Source of the DNA: G963665975 sp963665975
GTDB taxonomy: Bacteria; Bacteroidota; Rhodothermia; Rhodothermales; Bin80
Direction: 5' to 3'
NCBI GenBank assembly: GCA_963665975.1
Contig: OY762508.1
Coordinates: 310,001-374,000 of the forward strand
Length of the DNA: 64,000 bases
The notes beneath the pieces are model-generated. The model made no database searches. It saw only the letters and a program-made list of their open reading frames with translations, and had not been told where the DNA came from. Made by a program: the position numbers and the translations under genes. This document shows, in pieces, positions 53,921 to 61,773 of this stretch. Numbering within the stretch: the stretch's first letter is position 1; each line of letters opens with the position of its first letter.

Positions 53921-55624
53921 TCAGCGTATTGGCGGGCGACGCCGGTGAAAATCGGTAGCATTCTGGTAGGCGTGCGCCAACAGGAGGACCTCGGCGTCCT
54001 GGTAGAGGCCACCGATGAAGGTGATGCTCCCGGGACTGCGACGCGGTGAGTCCGGCATATCCTCCAGCACATGAAACGCGTTGGGTACACAAACACACGG
54101 ATGTCCCGTGAGATTGGTGATGCGAAGCGTCCGGCCCCGAAACGTCGGAGATACGAACACATCCACATCGCGCAGTGTCTCCGCCATGCGCTGCATTAGC
54201 AGCAGCCGCGCGCGGCTTGCCTGCCAAAACTCAACCGCCGGTACGAAGCGCGCGGCGCGAAACGCATGTGGCCACGTATTTTTTCCCTGACGCACCATGG
54301 TGTCCACGCCCCCTTCCCTGGTAAGTCCATCGAAGGCGCTTGCCGCTTCGACATCCAGTGTCTTTAACATCGCGCCGACAGGCAAGTCCTCCGGCAATGC
54401 AATCGGTGTCAGTGTCACGCCGATGCCTTGCAGCACGTCCAGCGTGGCCTGATCCGCCTGCTGATTACGGTACGCTTCCCCCTCAAACAGATCTTGCAGG
54501 TAGGCTACCCTGAGGGTCTTCACGTCTCTGGACACCTGAAACGGAAACGGCGCTGCCACCGTGCAGGGATCGCCTGGATCGACACCCCGGATGGTATCAA
54601 GAATAAGTGCGCAGTCGAGCGCCGAGCGCGCCATTGGTCCCAGCTTGTCCATGGACCAGGACAGCGTCATTGCACCGCGCCGACTGACCAGTCCGAAGGT
54701 CGGGCGATGCCCGGTCACGCCGTTACGCGTAGATGGGGACACGATTGAGCCCAGCGTTTCGGAGCCGATAGCGAATCCCACCAGACCGGCGGCCACTGCC
54801 GCTCCCGGTCCGGCGGAAGATCCACTCGCCCCTTCGTCGACATTCCACGGATTCCTGGTCGTGCCACCGAACCATACGTCACCCCAGGCTAGAGCACCGA
54901 GCGTTAACTTTGCCAGGAGCACCGCTCCCGCTGCCTCCAGCCGGATTACGACCTCCGCGTCTTCGTCAATCGTCTGATCCTGGTAGGGCGTCGCGCCCCA
55001 CGTCGTGGGATATCCGCGCACCGCCAGCAAATCCTTGGCCCCATACGGTATGCCGTGCAGCGGCCCGCGCCATGCGCCCGCATCCAGTTCTACATCGGCT
55101 CTGGCCGCCTGCGCAAACGCAGACTCCCGAGTAAGCGTGACTACAGCCTGCAATACCTTGTCATAGCGCTCCAGGCGAGAGAGATACAGTTCTGTCAGAT
55201 CTGTTGAGGTTACCGCCCGCGTTTTCAACAGATACGCCAATGCGGACACCGGCAGGCATGCCAGCGCTTCCTCATCTGTGGGCCGTTCAACGGGTTCAGG
55301 CTCCCATTGAAGGACTCCCGCGCGCACTGGCGGCGCCATGCCGCTCACGCGGGGGTCGAACCTGAAGGCCGGCAGTGCGCTGTTTGGCAATTCCAGTGCC
55401 CTCAGCTCGGCATAGTCCTCCAGATGCTCTGTCAGATCCTCTACGAGGAGCTCGCGCTGCTCATCGGTAAAGGTGAGCCCGGCGATTTTCTCCGCGAAGG
55501 CCACGGTTTCAGCCGTCAGCGGATCACCCTGCGACAGGAGCGTATACAGGGAACCCGGCAGGAGCGAGCTTCCGAATCCCAGACTGGAGCACGCGGCAAG
55601 AAATCTACGGCGGTCGGGGATCAT
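53921..55624 (-). CDS. Amidase-signature family protein with Tat-like signal
   Basis: This 567-residue amidase begins with a twin-arginine-like export signal (MIPDRRRFLAACSSLGFGSSLLPG) and an N-terminal helical extension (about 30-130). The amidase-signature core carries catalytic Lys in PYGAKDL (about 196), the GASGSSAGPGAAVAAG loop and the nucleophile region SETLGSIVSPS. Members hydrolyse many amides. Export and the extra N-terminal region set it apart from GatA, so a periplasmic amide substrate is likely but unknown. It is last in the tight VKOR-tkt-hypothetical-amidase run. Confidence 0.9.
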   Translation of the reverse strand: MIPDRRRFLAACSSLGFGSSLLPGSLYTLLSQGDPLTAETVAFAEKIAGLTFTDEQRELLVEDLTEHLEDYAELRALELPNSALPAFRFDPRVSGMAPPVRAGVLQWEPEPVERPTDEEALACLPVSALAYLLKTRAVTSTDLTELYLSRLERYDKVLQAVVTLTRESAFAQAARADVELDAGAWRGPLHGIPYGAKDLLAVRGYPTTWGATPYQDQTIDEDAEVVIRLEAAGAVLLAKLTLGALAWGDVWFGGTTRNPWNVDEGASGSSAGPGAAVAAGLVGFAIGSETLGSIVSPSTRNGVTGHRPTFGLVSRRGAMTLSWSMDKLGPMARSALDCALILDTIRGVDPGDPCTVAAPFPFQVSRDVKTLRVAYLQDLFEGEAYRNQQADQATLDVLQGIGVTLTPIALPEDLPVGAMLKTLDVEAASAFDGLTREGGVDTMVRQGKNTWPHAFRAARFVPAVEFWQASRARLLLMQRMAETLRDVDVFVSPTFRGRTLRITNLTGHPCVCVPNAFHVLEDMPDSPRRSPGSITFIGGLYQDAEVLLLAHAYQNATDFHRRRPPIR

Positions 55625-55632
55625 GCGATAGG

Positions 55633-56076
55633 CTATTTGGTGGAGCCTGTCCGGTGCGCCTTGGGCGCTACCCGGTAGCCGCGCAGGCCAATTTCGCTGA
55701 TGGATCGGCCATCTACAAACGGAATCCAGAACAAACCATCGTGCTCTCCTGTTTTCGACTGTCCGGGGTTGAGATCACCTGACACCGCACGGATCTCTTC
55801 CTCGTCATCGGATCGGAATACAATCTTAAAGCGATAGATCACAGGATAGGCGTTATTGTTCGTCAACATAAGAACAACGCCGTTATTTTTCCCGTCTGCT
55901 TCGCTATAGAAAATATACTGAAACGTCACCCCTTCGTGCTCTATGAGTGGTCGCCAGGCCCAGGCCACCGCCGACTGTGCCGGGGCGTCCGTCGCGCACA
56001 AGCCCACGATCAAGGCCACCGGCGCGATCCGCCGGATCAGTATCCTGCCGATCAAGGTCACAGGCACGGTCCTCAT
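55633..56076 (-). CDS. Secreted hypothetical protein
   Basis: No family recognised. The 147-residue protein starts at ATG 56076, where a signal peptide (IRRIAPVALIVGLCATDAPAQS) follows. The mature part is beta-rich (VTFQYIFYSEADGKNNGVVLMLTNNNAYPVIYRFKIVF). It lies 7 bases after transketolase and 8 before the amidase, so it is co-transcribed with both and may work with the exported amidase. Confidence 0.7.
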   Translation of the reverse strand: MRTVPVTLIGRILIRRIAPVALIVGLCATDAPAQSAVAWAWRPLIEHEGVTFQYIFYSEADGKNNGVVLMLTNNNAYPVIYRFKIVFRSDDEEEIRAVSGDLNPGQSKTGEHDGLFWIPFVDGRSISEIGLRGYRVAPKAHRTGSTK

Positions 56077-56083
56077 TCTTCGG

Positions 56084-58087
56084 CTAGGCCAGTAGTGCCC
56101 GCGCGGCCGCCACCACCCGCCGCACGGTAAAGCCAAATTGCTCGAAGAGCACACTTCCGGGAGCAGACGCACCAAATCGATCCAGTCCCAGCACGCGGCC
56201 ATGCGGCCCCACATAGCGCTCCCAACCCAGCGTAATGCCAGCTTCTACGGCCAAGCGCTTCGACACTGCGCCCGGCAGCACGCGTTCGCGATACGTCTGC
56301 GGCTGTTCGCCAAAGAGTTCCCAGGAGGGCATGCTGACTACGCGCACACGCACGCCGTCCGTGCGCAGCTCCCGTGCCGCATCCTGCACGAGGTGCACTT
56401 CACTGCCAGATGCCAACAGCAGCAGCTCCGGCAGCCCTATGCAGTCCTCCAGGATATAAGCCCCCTTACGCAAGTCCGTCGCATGGGCGGATAGCGTAGG
56501 GACGCCTTGACGCGTCAGCGCCAGCGCCGTAGGCCCCCCAGAACGCGTCAGTGCCACGCGCCAGGCTTCGGCGGTTTCAGTGGCATCGGCAGGGCGGATT
56601 AGGGTTAGGTTAGGAATCGCACGAAGCGCCATGCAATGCTCCACTGCCTGGTGCGTCGGGCCATCCTCACCCAAACCTATGGAGTCGTGCGTGAACACGA
56701 AAACAACAGGCAGCTCCATGAGCGCGCTGAGCCGCAACGAAGGTCGCAGGTAATCACTGAAGATCAGAAACGTCCCGCAGTATGGGCGCAACCCGCCGTG
56801 CAGCGCGATGCCATTGCTAACCGCGGCCATGGCATGCTCGCGCACCCCAAATCGCAGGTAACTGCCATCCGGGGTGGCCTTTTGGAAGTCTACCTGGGAG
56901 CGTGCCTGCGTCTTGTTGGAGGGCGTAAGATCCGCAGAGCCGCCAATCAGGTTGCCGACCGCCGGCACGATGGCGTCGAGCACCATTCCGCTGGCTGCGC
57001 GCGTGGCCAATTTGCTTCCGGGCTCGAAGGTCGGCAAGGCCTCCTCCCAGCCCGCGACAAGTTGCCTGTTCATCCATGCTTTAAGCTCTTTCGCAAGGTC
57101 CGGATGTGCGGCCTGGTAGCGGTCGAGCAGTGCCTGGTGGATCCTTTGCCGAGCAGCACCCTCCGTCCTGGCATCCAAATGCCCGTGCACGGCCTCCGGG
57201 ATATGAAATTCACATTCTTCGGGCCAGCCCAAATTGCGCTTGGTGGCGGCGACCTCGCCCGCACCTAGTGGAGAGCCATGGACTTTCTCCGTACCCTGCT
57301 TGTTGGGACTGCCGAAGCCAATCACAGTTCGCACCCTAATCAATGACGGCCTGTCCGTCTCAGCCACTGCCAGACGCAACGCTGTATCCACGGCCGTGGT
57401 GTCGTTGCCATCCGCGACGTGCTGCACGTGCCAATCATAGGCCTCAAACCGCTTATTCACATCCTCGGTGAAGGACAGGTCCGTGCTCCCGTCAATGGAT
57501 ATCTCGTTGTCATCATAGAGATAGATGAGCTTGCCAAGCCCCAGGTGGCCAGCCAGAGAGGCCGCTTCATGGGTAATACCCTCCATCAGGTCCCCATCCG
57601 ACACGATTGCATAGGTATGGTGATCAATGACGGAGAATCCGGGCCGGTTAAAGCGGGCCGCCAGGAATCGCTCCGCTATGGCCATGCCCACACCATTGGC
57701 GAATCCCTGTCCCAGTGGGCCTGTCGTGGTTTCCACTCCCGGTGTCAAGCCATGCTCGGGGTGGCCCGGCGTCTTGCTTCCCCATTGACGGAATCGTTGC
57801 AATTCCTCTATCGGCAGATCATAGCCTGTCAGATTGAGCAGTGCATACAAGAGCATAGAGCCGTGGCCGGCGGAAAGGATGAACCGATCCCGGTTCATCC
57901 ATTGCGGATCCTGCGGGTTATGATTCAAGAATCGCGTGAAAAGCACATAGGCCATGGCCGCGGCGCCCATGGGTAGCCCGGGGTGTCCGCTGTTTGCACG
58001 CTGTACGCTGTCTACCGCCAACAGCCGAATGGTGTTGATGGACAACTCGTCTATACTCTGCGCATCCATCGGTTGCATGACGCTCAT
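56084..58087 (-). CDS. tkt: Transketolase
   Basis: This thiamine-diphosphate enzyme of about 667 residues from the pentose-phosphate pathway shows the N-terminal ANSGHPGLPMGAA, AGHGSMLLYALL, GPLGQGFANGVGMAIAE, the ThDP motif SDGDLMEGI..DDNEISIDG, and the C-terminal FTHDSIGLGEDGPTHQ. The start is one of ATG 58087, 58078 or 58069; I give the longest consistent one. It follows the VKOR fusion gene by 31 bases. Confidence 0.95.
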   Translation of the reverse strand: MSVMQPMDAQSIDELSINTIRLLAVDSVQRANSGHPGLPMGAAAMAYVLFTRFLNHNPQDPQWMNRDRFILSAGHGSMLLYALLNLTGYDLPIEELQRFRQWGSKTPGHPEHGLTPGVETTTGPLGQGFANGVGMAIAERFLAARFNRPGFSVIDHHTYAIVSDGDLMEGITHEAASLAGHLGLGKLIYLYDDNEISIDGSTDLSFTEDVNKRFEAYDWHVQHVADGNDTTAVDTALRLAVAETDRPSLIRVRTVIGFGSPNKQGTEKVHGSPLGAGEVAATKRNLGWPEECEFHIPEAVHGHLDARTEGAARQRIHQALLDRYQAAHPDLAKELKAWMNRQLVAGWEEALPTFEPGSKLATRAASGMVLDAIVPAVGNLIGGSADLTPSNKTQARSQVDFQKATPDGSYLRFGVREHAMAAVSNGIALHGGLRPYCGTFLIFSDYLRPSLRLSALMELPVVFVFTHDSIGLGEDGPTHQAVEHCMALRAIPNLTLIRPADATETAEAWRVALTRSGGPTALALTRQGVPTLSAHATDLRKGAYILEDCIGLPELLLLASGSEVHLVQDAARELRTDGVRVRVVSMPSWELFGEQPQTYRERVLPGAVSKRLAVEAGITLGWERYVGPHGRVLGLDRFGASAPGSVLFEQFGFTVRRVVAAARALLA

Positions 58088-58118
58088 GAAGCTGGTATTG
58101 GAATAAGAAGGGACCTGA

Positions 58119-59333
58119 TCAGGAATTGGCGGCCTGGGCCTCCAGCTCGTTGTCAATAAAATAGCTGAGACAGCTTGCCGAGCGCGAGTACGAACTGACC
58201 AGGCGCCCTCCTATGATAACACTGGGGACGCCGCCGAGACCCATGCTGTTAAAGACCTGGGTAGTCCGGCGAGCCATCGGTTCCATCCTGCGCGTCTGGA
58301 TGTCTTCGCGGAATTGTGATTCTTTCATGCCAATGTCGTCCGCAAAGTCGGCGAGTTGATCCACGGTAAGTCCTGTGTTCGGCGCCTGATGTTCGAACTG
58401 CAGTTCGAGCATTTCGGCGAACACGCCCTGTTCGGCGGCCAACAGGAGAGCCATCACTTCGTCGAGCGAGTGGCTTGGCCCACCACCGACCAGGGTCACG
58501 GGCTTATACGCGAACCGCACTTGGTCGCCGTACTTCTCGACCAGATACTTCATCGTCGGATGGAAGGTCTTGCAGTGGTTGCAATTGGGATCCAGGAATT
58601 CGAGCACGATGAGAGGCGCGTCAGGATTGCCGAGTTCGGCATCGGCCTCCGTAATGAGTGATTCCAAATTCTCAAAGTAGGGAGTGTCGGGATCGTACTG
58701 GCACATGATGGCATCCGCAATCCCGTCTTCCATCACCACAGATTCATCATTTTCCGGTGTTGCCCGGCTACTGGATACATAATCAATGCCCAGCAGCACG
58801 GCAAACATCACTGCCATCCATATGTAAGGCCGCAGTTGTGGCATCTTCTCGCTCTCTGCAGGCATTCGCCATGCCATAACCAATACGGACGCCATTGCCG
58901 CAACCGTGGCAGCCGACAGCAGGCATAGTATGCATCGGTCCGACAGAAAGAAGAACTGCACGACGGTAAGGAACAGTGAATACAGCAGCCCCCCTCCCAC
59001 CAGGACCCGACGCAATGCCAGCAGTTGCCGCACTGCGCCGCGGTAGACTATGGCCGCGCCTGTCAGCGCTACCGTAACATAGAAAATCAGCCCCCAAACG
59101 GCGCTTGGTATTCCCAGCGGAGCCGGATCGTTCGCGAGTACTGCTTCGCAGTCAAAGCCCGCTCCGCAGACGGGATCCTGAGACGCGGTAGCGCTGTCAC
59201 CATACCAGAACGTCAAGTGAAGCGTCAGAAGCATGCCCAAAAGGGCAAGTCCGAACATGCCAAGCTCTATTCCGGGCCGATACACCTCTTGGCGTGGAGC
59301 GTGGTGCGCAGTAGGTTTTCTCTTCTTTGCCAT
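58119..59333 (-). CDS. Vitamin K epoxide reductase-like membrane protein fused to a thioredoxin-fold domain
   Basis: This 404-residue protein couples disulfide formation to quinone reduction. The VKOR half (about 20-185) has the paired Cys56/Cys62 loop (DPVCGAGFDC) and the CxxC redox motif Cys134-Cys137 (DRCILC) in a four- to five-helix bundle. The C-terminal DsbA/DsbG-like domain has CNHC (Cys251, Cys254) and the cis-Pro segment GGVPSVIIGG. The fused thioredoxin would oxidise exported proteins directly. I choose ATG 59333 (MAKKRK), which gives the expected positive N terminus; ATG 59357 is also open. It is divergent from the trp operon. Confidence 0.92.
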   Translation of the reverse strand: MAKKRKPTAHHAPRQEVYRPGIELGMFGLALLGMLLTLHLTFWYGDSATASQDPVCGAGFDCEAVLANDPAPLGIPSAVWGLIFYVTVALTGAAIVYRGAVRQLLALRRVLVGGGLLYSLFLTVVQFFFLSDRCILCLLSAATVAAMASVLVMAWRMPAESEKMPQLRPYIWMAVMFAVLLGIDYVSSSRATPENDESVVMEDGIADAIMCQYDPDTPYFENLESLITEADAELGNPDAPLIVLEFLDPNCNHCKTFHPTMKYLVEKYGDQVRFAYKPVTLVGGGPSHSLDEVMALLLAAEQGVFAEMLELQFEHQAPNTGLTVDQLADFADDIGMKESQFREDIQTRRMEPMARRTTQVFNSMGLGGVPSVIIGGRLVSSYSRSASCLSYFIDNELEAQAANS

Positions 59334-59487
59334 CCTATCTATTGGTAGTTCGATCATGCTCCTGTTTGCACGATGACAGAGAGCATGATTAGGGTCTGTG
59401 ATTTGCCAGAAGGTAGCAAATTTTCTTGCATTTGGTAGCCGTCAGGCCTACTCCGTTGACAACGAAATGTTACCACCGCCGACAGGG

Positions 59488-59518
59488 TTGCTATTGAACC
59501 TACCAACACGTACCTTTG
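59488..59518 (+). promoter_or_regulatory. Promoter of the trp operon, Bacteroidota type
   Basis: TACCTTTG at 59511-59518 matches the TAnnTTTG -7 element exactly, and a TTG at 59488-59490 lies 20 bases upstream, in the range for the -33 element. The predicted start of transcription, a few bases after 59518, falls at or just before the leader-peptide ATG (59524), implying a leaderless or nearly leaderless leader mRNA. Confidence 0.65.
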
Positions 59519-59523
59519 CGCCC

Positions 59524-59595
59524 ATGACAGCCGCATACCGTTCCAATATCGATGTCCGCTGGTGGTGGCGCCCTTGGGTGCTTGCGGTGGGCTAG
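59524..59595 (+). CDS. trpL: trp operon leader peptide
   Basis: This is a 23-residue open frame, ATG 59524 to TAG 59593, containing Trp-Trp-Trp-Arg-Pro-Trp (three consecutive Trp codons 59560-59568 and a fourth at 59575-59577). Four Trp in 23 residues directly upstream of trpE is the hallmark of ribosome-mediated attenuation. The segment GCGGTGGG that begins 6 bases after the last Trp codon can pair with the terminator's 5' arm, so a ribosome stalled at the Trp codons would leave it free. Confidence 0.88.
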   Translation: MTAAYRSNIDVRWWWRPWVLAVG

Positions 59596-59663
59596 ATCGG
59601 TGCGAGACACCGACCCTCGTCTTGGCTTACAGCCCACTGCTATTACTGGCGGTGGGTTTTTTT
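59584..59663 (+). promoter_or_regulatory. trp attenuator: alternative antiterminator and terminator stems
   Basis: GCGGTGGG occurs twice, at 59584-59591 (end of the leader peptide gene) and at 59649-59656. Both copies can pair with CCCACTGC (59633-59640). The upstream pairing extends to 10 bp (59584-59593 with 59631-59640) and forms the antiterminator, enclosing a small 6-bp hairpin (59597-59613, TCGGTG/CACCGA). The downstream pairing is an 8-bp stem with an 8-base loop followed by seven Ts, the terminator. The two are mutually exclusive. Trp starvation should favour readthrough into trpE. Confidence 0.85.
59633..59663 (+). terminator. Intrinsic terminator of the trp leader
   Basis: Stem CCCACTGC/GCGGTGGG (one T-G pair), loop TATTACTG, followed immediately by TTTTTTT. 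It ends 16 bases before the trpE start codon. Confidence 0.88.
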
Positions 59664-59679
59664 ATGGCTTTTGGTTCTG

Positions 59680-61176
59680 ATGATGACACGTGAGGAATTC
59701 GTTGCACTGGCCAGGGCGCAATGCGCCCAGGGCGTTGAGCGATTCGTAATCCCTGTCTACAAGCGGCTAAGCGCGGACCTCTTGACACCGGTGTCCGCTC
59801 TCCTGGTGCTGCGCCGGTTTGGCAGCTACACCTTCTTGCTGGAGAGCGTCGAGGGCGGTGAGAAGTTGGCCCGCTACTCGTTCCTGGGCAAGAATCCCTT
59901 CCGCATTGTGCGTCGACAGGGCTCTGGGATTACGGTGACCGACGGGCAAGGACTACCAGAAGCGGTTATTTCACACAGTGACATCTACGCCGTACTGCAA
60001 TCCTACCTCGATGCTTATGTAGAAGTCGCGGTGCCCGGGCTTCCGCGCCTAACCTGCGGGGCGGTTGGCTATCTGGGGTACGACAATGTGCGTCTTATCG
60101 AGCATTTACCGGACCAGCCGGAAGACGACCTGGGATTGCCGGATGCTATCTGGTGCTTCTATGACGCAGTGGTCGCCTTTGATCACGTTAAACATCAACT
60201 CGTTCTCATGGCGAGCGCATTTGTTGACGCGACTTCCGATGTGGAGTCCTGTTACCACGCAGCCACCGCGACGCTCGCACGCCTGGAAGGCGAGCTGCAC
60301 CAGCCCTACGAAAGTCCGGAAGCAGTGACGTTGGATGCGCAGGAAATGCGCAGCAACTTTGCCCCGTCGGCGTTTGAGGATGCCGTTCGCGAGGCCAAGC
60401 GGCTCATTTATGAAGGGGAAATCTTTCAGGTTGTGCTGTCCCAGCGCTTTACGATGTCGTTTGGCGGTGATGCCTTCAATCTCTACCGCGCGCTACGCCA
60501 GATCAATCCATCTCCGTACCTCTTCTATCTGGATTTTGGTGAGGTCGTCCTTATCGGCTCTTCCCCGGAGGTCCTGGTTCGCATCGTTGAAGGAGAAGCG
60601 CAGCTCTTGCCTATCGCCGGAACGAGGCCGCGGGGTACATCGCCAGAAGAGGACGAGACCCTGGCAAGCGACCTGCTTGCTGATCCGAAGGAGTGCGCCG
60701 AGCATCTTATGCTAGTAGACCTCGGGCGAAATGATCTGGGCCGTGTGTGCCAGATAGATACCGTCACCGTCGAACGGTATTCATACATCGAGCGTTATTC
60801 TCACGTTATGCATATCGTAACCTCCCTGTCCGGCAACGTACAGGCCGGACACCGAGCAATGGATGTGCTGAAAGCCTGCTTTCCCGCCGGCACCGTGAGC
60901 GGAGCTCCAAAAGTGCGCGCTATGGAGATCATTGACGCCCTCGAGCCCACCAAGCGGAATATCTACGCTGGCGCGGTGGGCTATGTTGATTTCTCCGGGA
61001 ACATGGATACGTGCATCGCCATCCGCACGATGGTAATCCATAACCGGGACCTCTACATCCAGGCGGGCGCAGGAATCGTAGCGGACAGCGACCCCACGCG
61101 CGAGCGGGTCGAGACGGAAAACAAGGCCCGTGCATTGAAGCAGGCCTTGCTGGTGGCTGCCGAAGGATTGCTTTGA
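59680..61176 (+). CDS. trpE: Anthranilate synthase component I
   Basis: This enzyme of about 498 residues converts chorismate and ammonia/glutamine to anthranilate, the first step of tryptophan synthesis. The start is ATG 59680 or 59683, just after the attenuator; an in-frame TTG at 59671 is less likely. The N-terminal LLES motif (FLLESVEGGE) of the Trp feedback site is present. The chorismate-binding domain has IFQVVLSQRF, NPSPYLFYLDF, PIAGTRPRG, DLGRNDLGRVC, FPAGTVSGAPKVRAMEII and IQAGAGIVADSDP. PabB is an alternative, but the Trp leader and trpG/trpD neighbours fix the assignment. Confidence 0.97.
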   Translation: MMTREEFVALARAQCAQGVERFVIPVYKRLSADLLTPVSALLVLRRFGSYTFLLESVEGGEKLARYSFLGKNPFRIVRRQGSGITVTDGQGLPEAVISHSDIYAVLQSYLDAYVEVAVPGLPRLTCGAVGYLGYDNVRLIEHLPDQPEDDLGLPDAIWCFYDAVVAFDHVKHQLVLMASAFVDATSDVESCYHAATATLARLEGELHQPYESPEAVTLDAQEMRSNFAPSAFEDAVREAKRLIYEGEIFQVVLSQRFTMSFGGDAFNLYRALRQINPSPYLFYLDFGEVVLIGSSPEVLVRIVEGEAQLLPIAGTRPRGTSPEEDETLASDLLADPKECAEHLMLVDLGRNDLGRVCQIDTVTVERYSYIERYSHVMHIVTSLSGNVQAGHRAMDVLKACFPAGTVSGAPKVRAMEIIDALEPTKRNIYAGAVGYVDFSGNMDTCIAIRTMVIHNRDLYIQAGAGIVADSDPTRERVETENKARALKQALLVAAEGLL

Positions 61177-61280
61177 ACCATTACTGTCATGCGATTTATG
61201 AGAGAAGTCCACGTTCCGAGGTGTGCGAAGGCGTATCTTCGGCACCGCATCCGTTGCTCAATGCCACATTCCCGCTACCG

Positions 61281-61754
61281 ATGAGACTCAAGGAAGTGAA
61301 AGCAGCCCTGCTGAAGAAGGGCTGGATGGGCCGCACTATATCCCGTTCGGAGACCGTTGATCGGATCAACTTGCTCATTCGCCGGCACATGGCGCTCAAT
61401 CATGCCTACCAGGGCGTCGCAGACAGTGCCAGCGACGCTGACGTTGTCCGCGCCCTTGCCAGGCAGCAGAAAGCGTTGCGACTGGATGTGGACAAGCTCA
61501 TGGAAACGGTCTTCAGCGCCGGCGGCGTGGCCTACAACGGTGTAGACATGGAGCCTGGCGACTATGTCCCGGAAGGGGGTACCGCCGCAGCCCTTCGTAC
61601 GCTGAAGGATCAAGAGGCTGCATTCCTGCAGGCTGTGCAAAGGGAATCCGAGATAGAGCACCACATGCGCACCCGCGCCGTTCTCGAGAGGCTTCTCAAT
61701 AGCAGCCAGGCGAGGACCTCCTTACTCTTGAAACTTGCCCGGTCGCATCGCTAG
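61281..61754 (+). CDS. Small helical protein of unknown function in the trp operon
   Basis: Not recognised with certainty. The 157-residue protein (start ATG 61281; the frame is open from 61173) is mostly alpha-helical, with long charged helices (MRLKEVKAALLKKGWMGRTISRSETVDRINLLIRRHMALNHAYQ.., EAAFLQAVQRESEIEHHMRTRAVLERLL), and could form a four-helix bundle of ferritin-like type. It has no signal or membrane segment. It lies between trpE (about 100-base gap) and trpS (19-base gap) on one transcript, so it should be regulated by tryptophan. Confidence 0.65.
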   Translation: MRLKEVKAALLKKGWMGRTISRSETVDRINLLIRRHMALNHAYQGVADSASDADVVRALARQQKALRLDVDKLMETVFSAGGVAYNGVDMEPGDYVPEGGTAAALRTLKDQEAAFLQAVQRESEIEHHMRTRAVLERLLNSSQARTSLLLKLARSHR

Positions 61755-61773
61755 GAGCACGTACAGGATCGTC

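Noticed and set aside
59664..59693. Short ATG frame (59664) overlapping the trpE start
   Set aside because: It encodes only nine codons in a different frame, begins at the end of the terminator T-run and has no leader-like residues.
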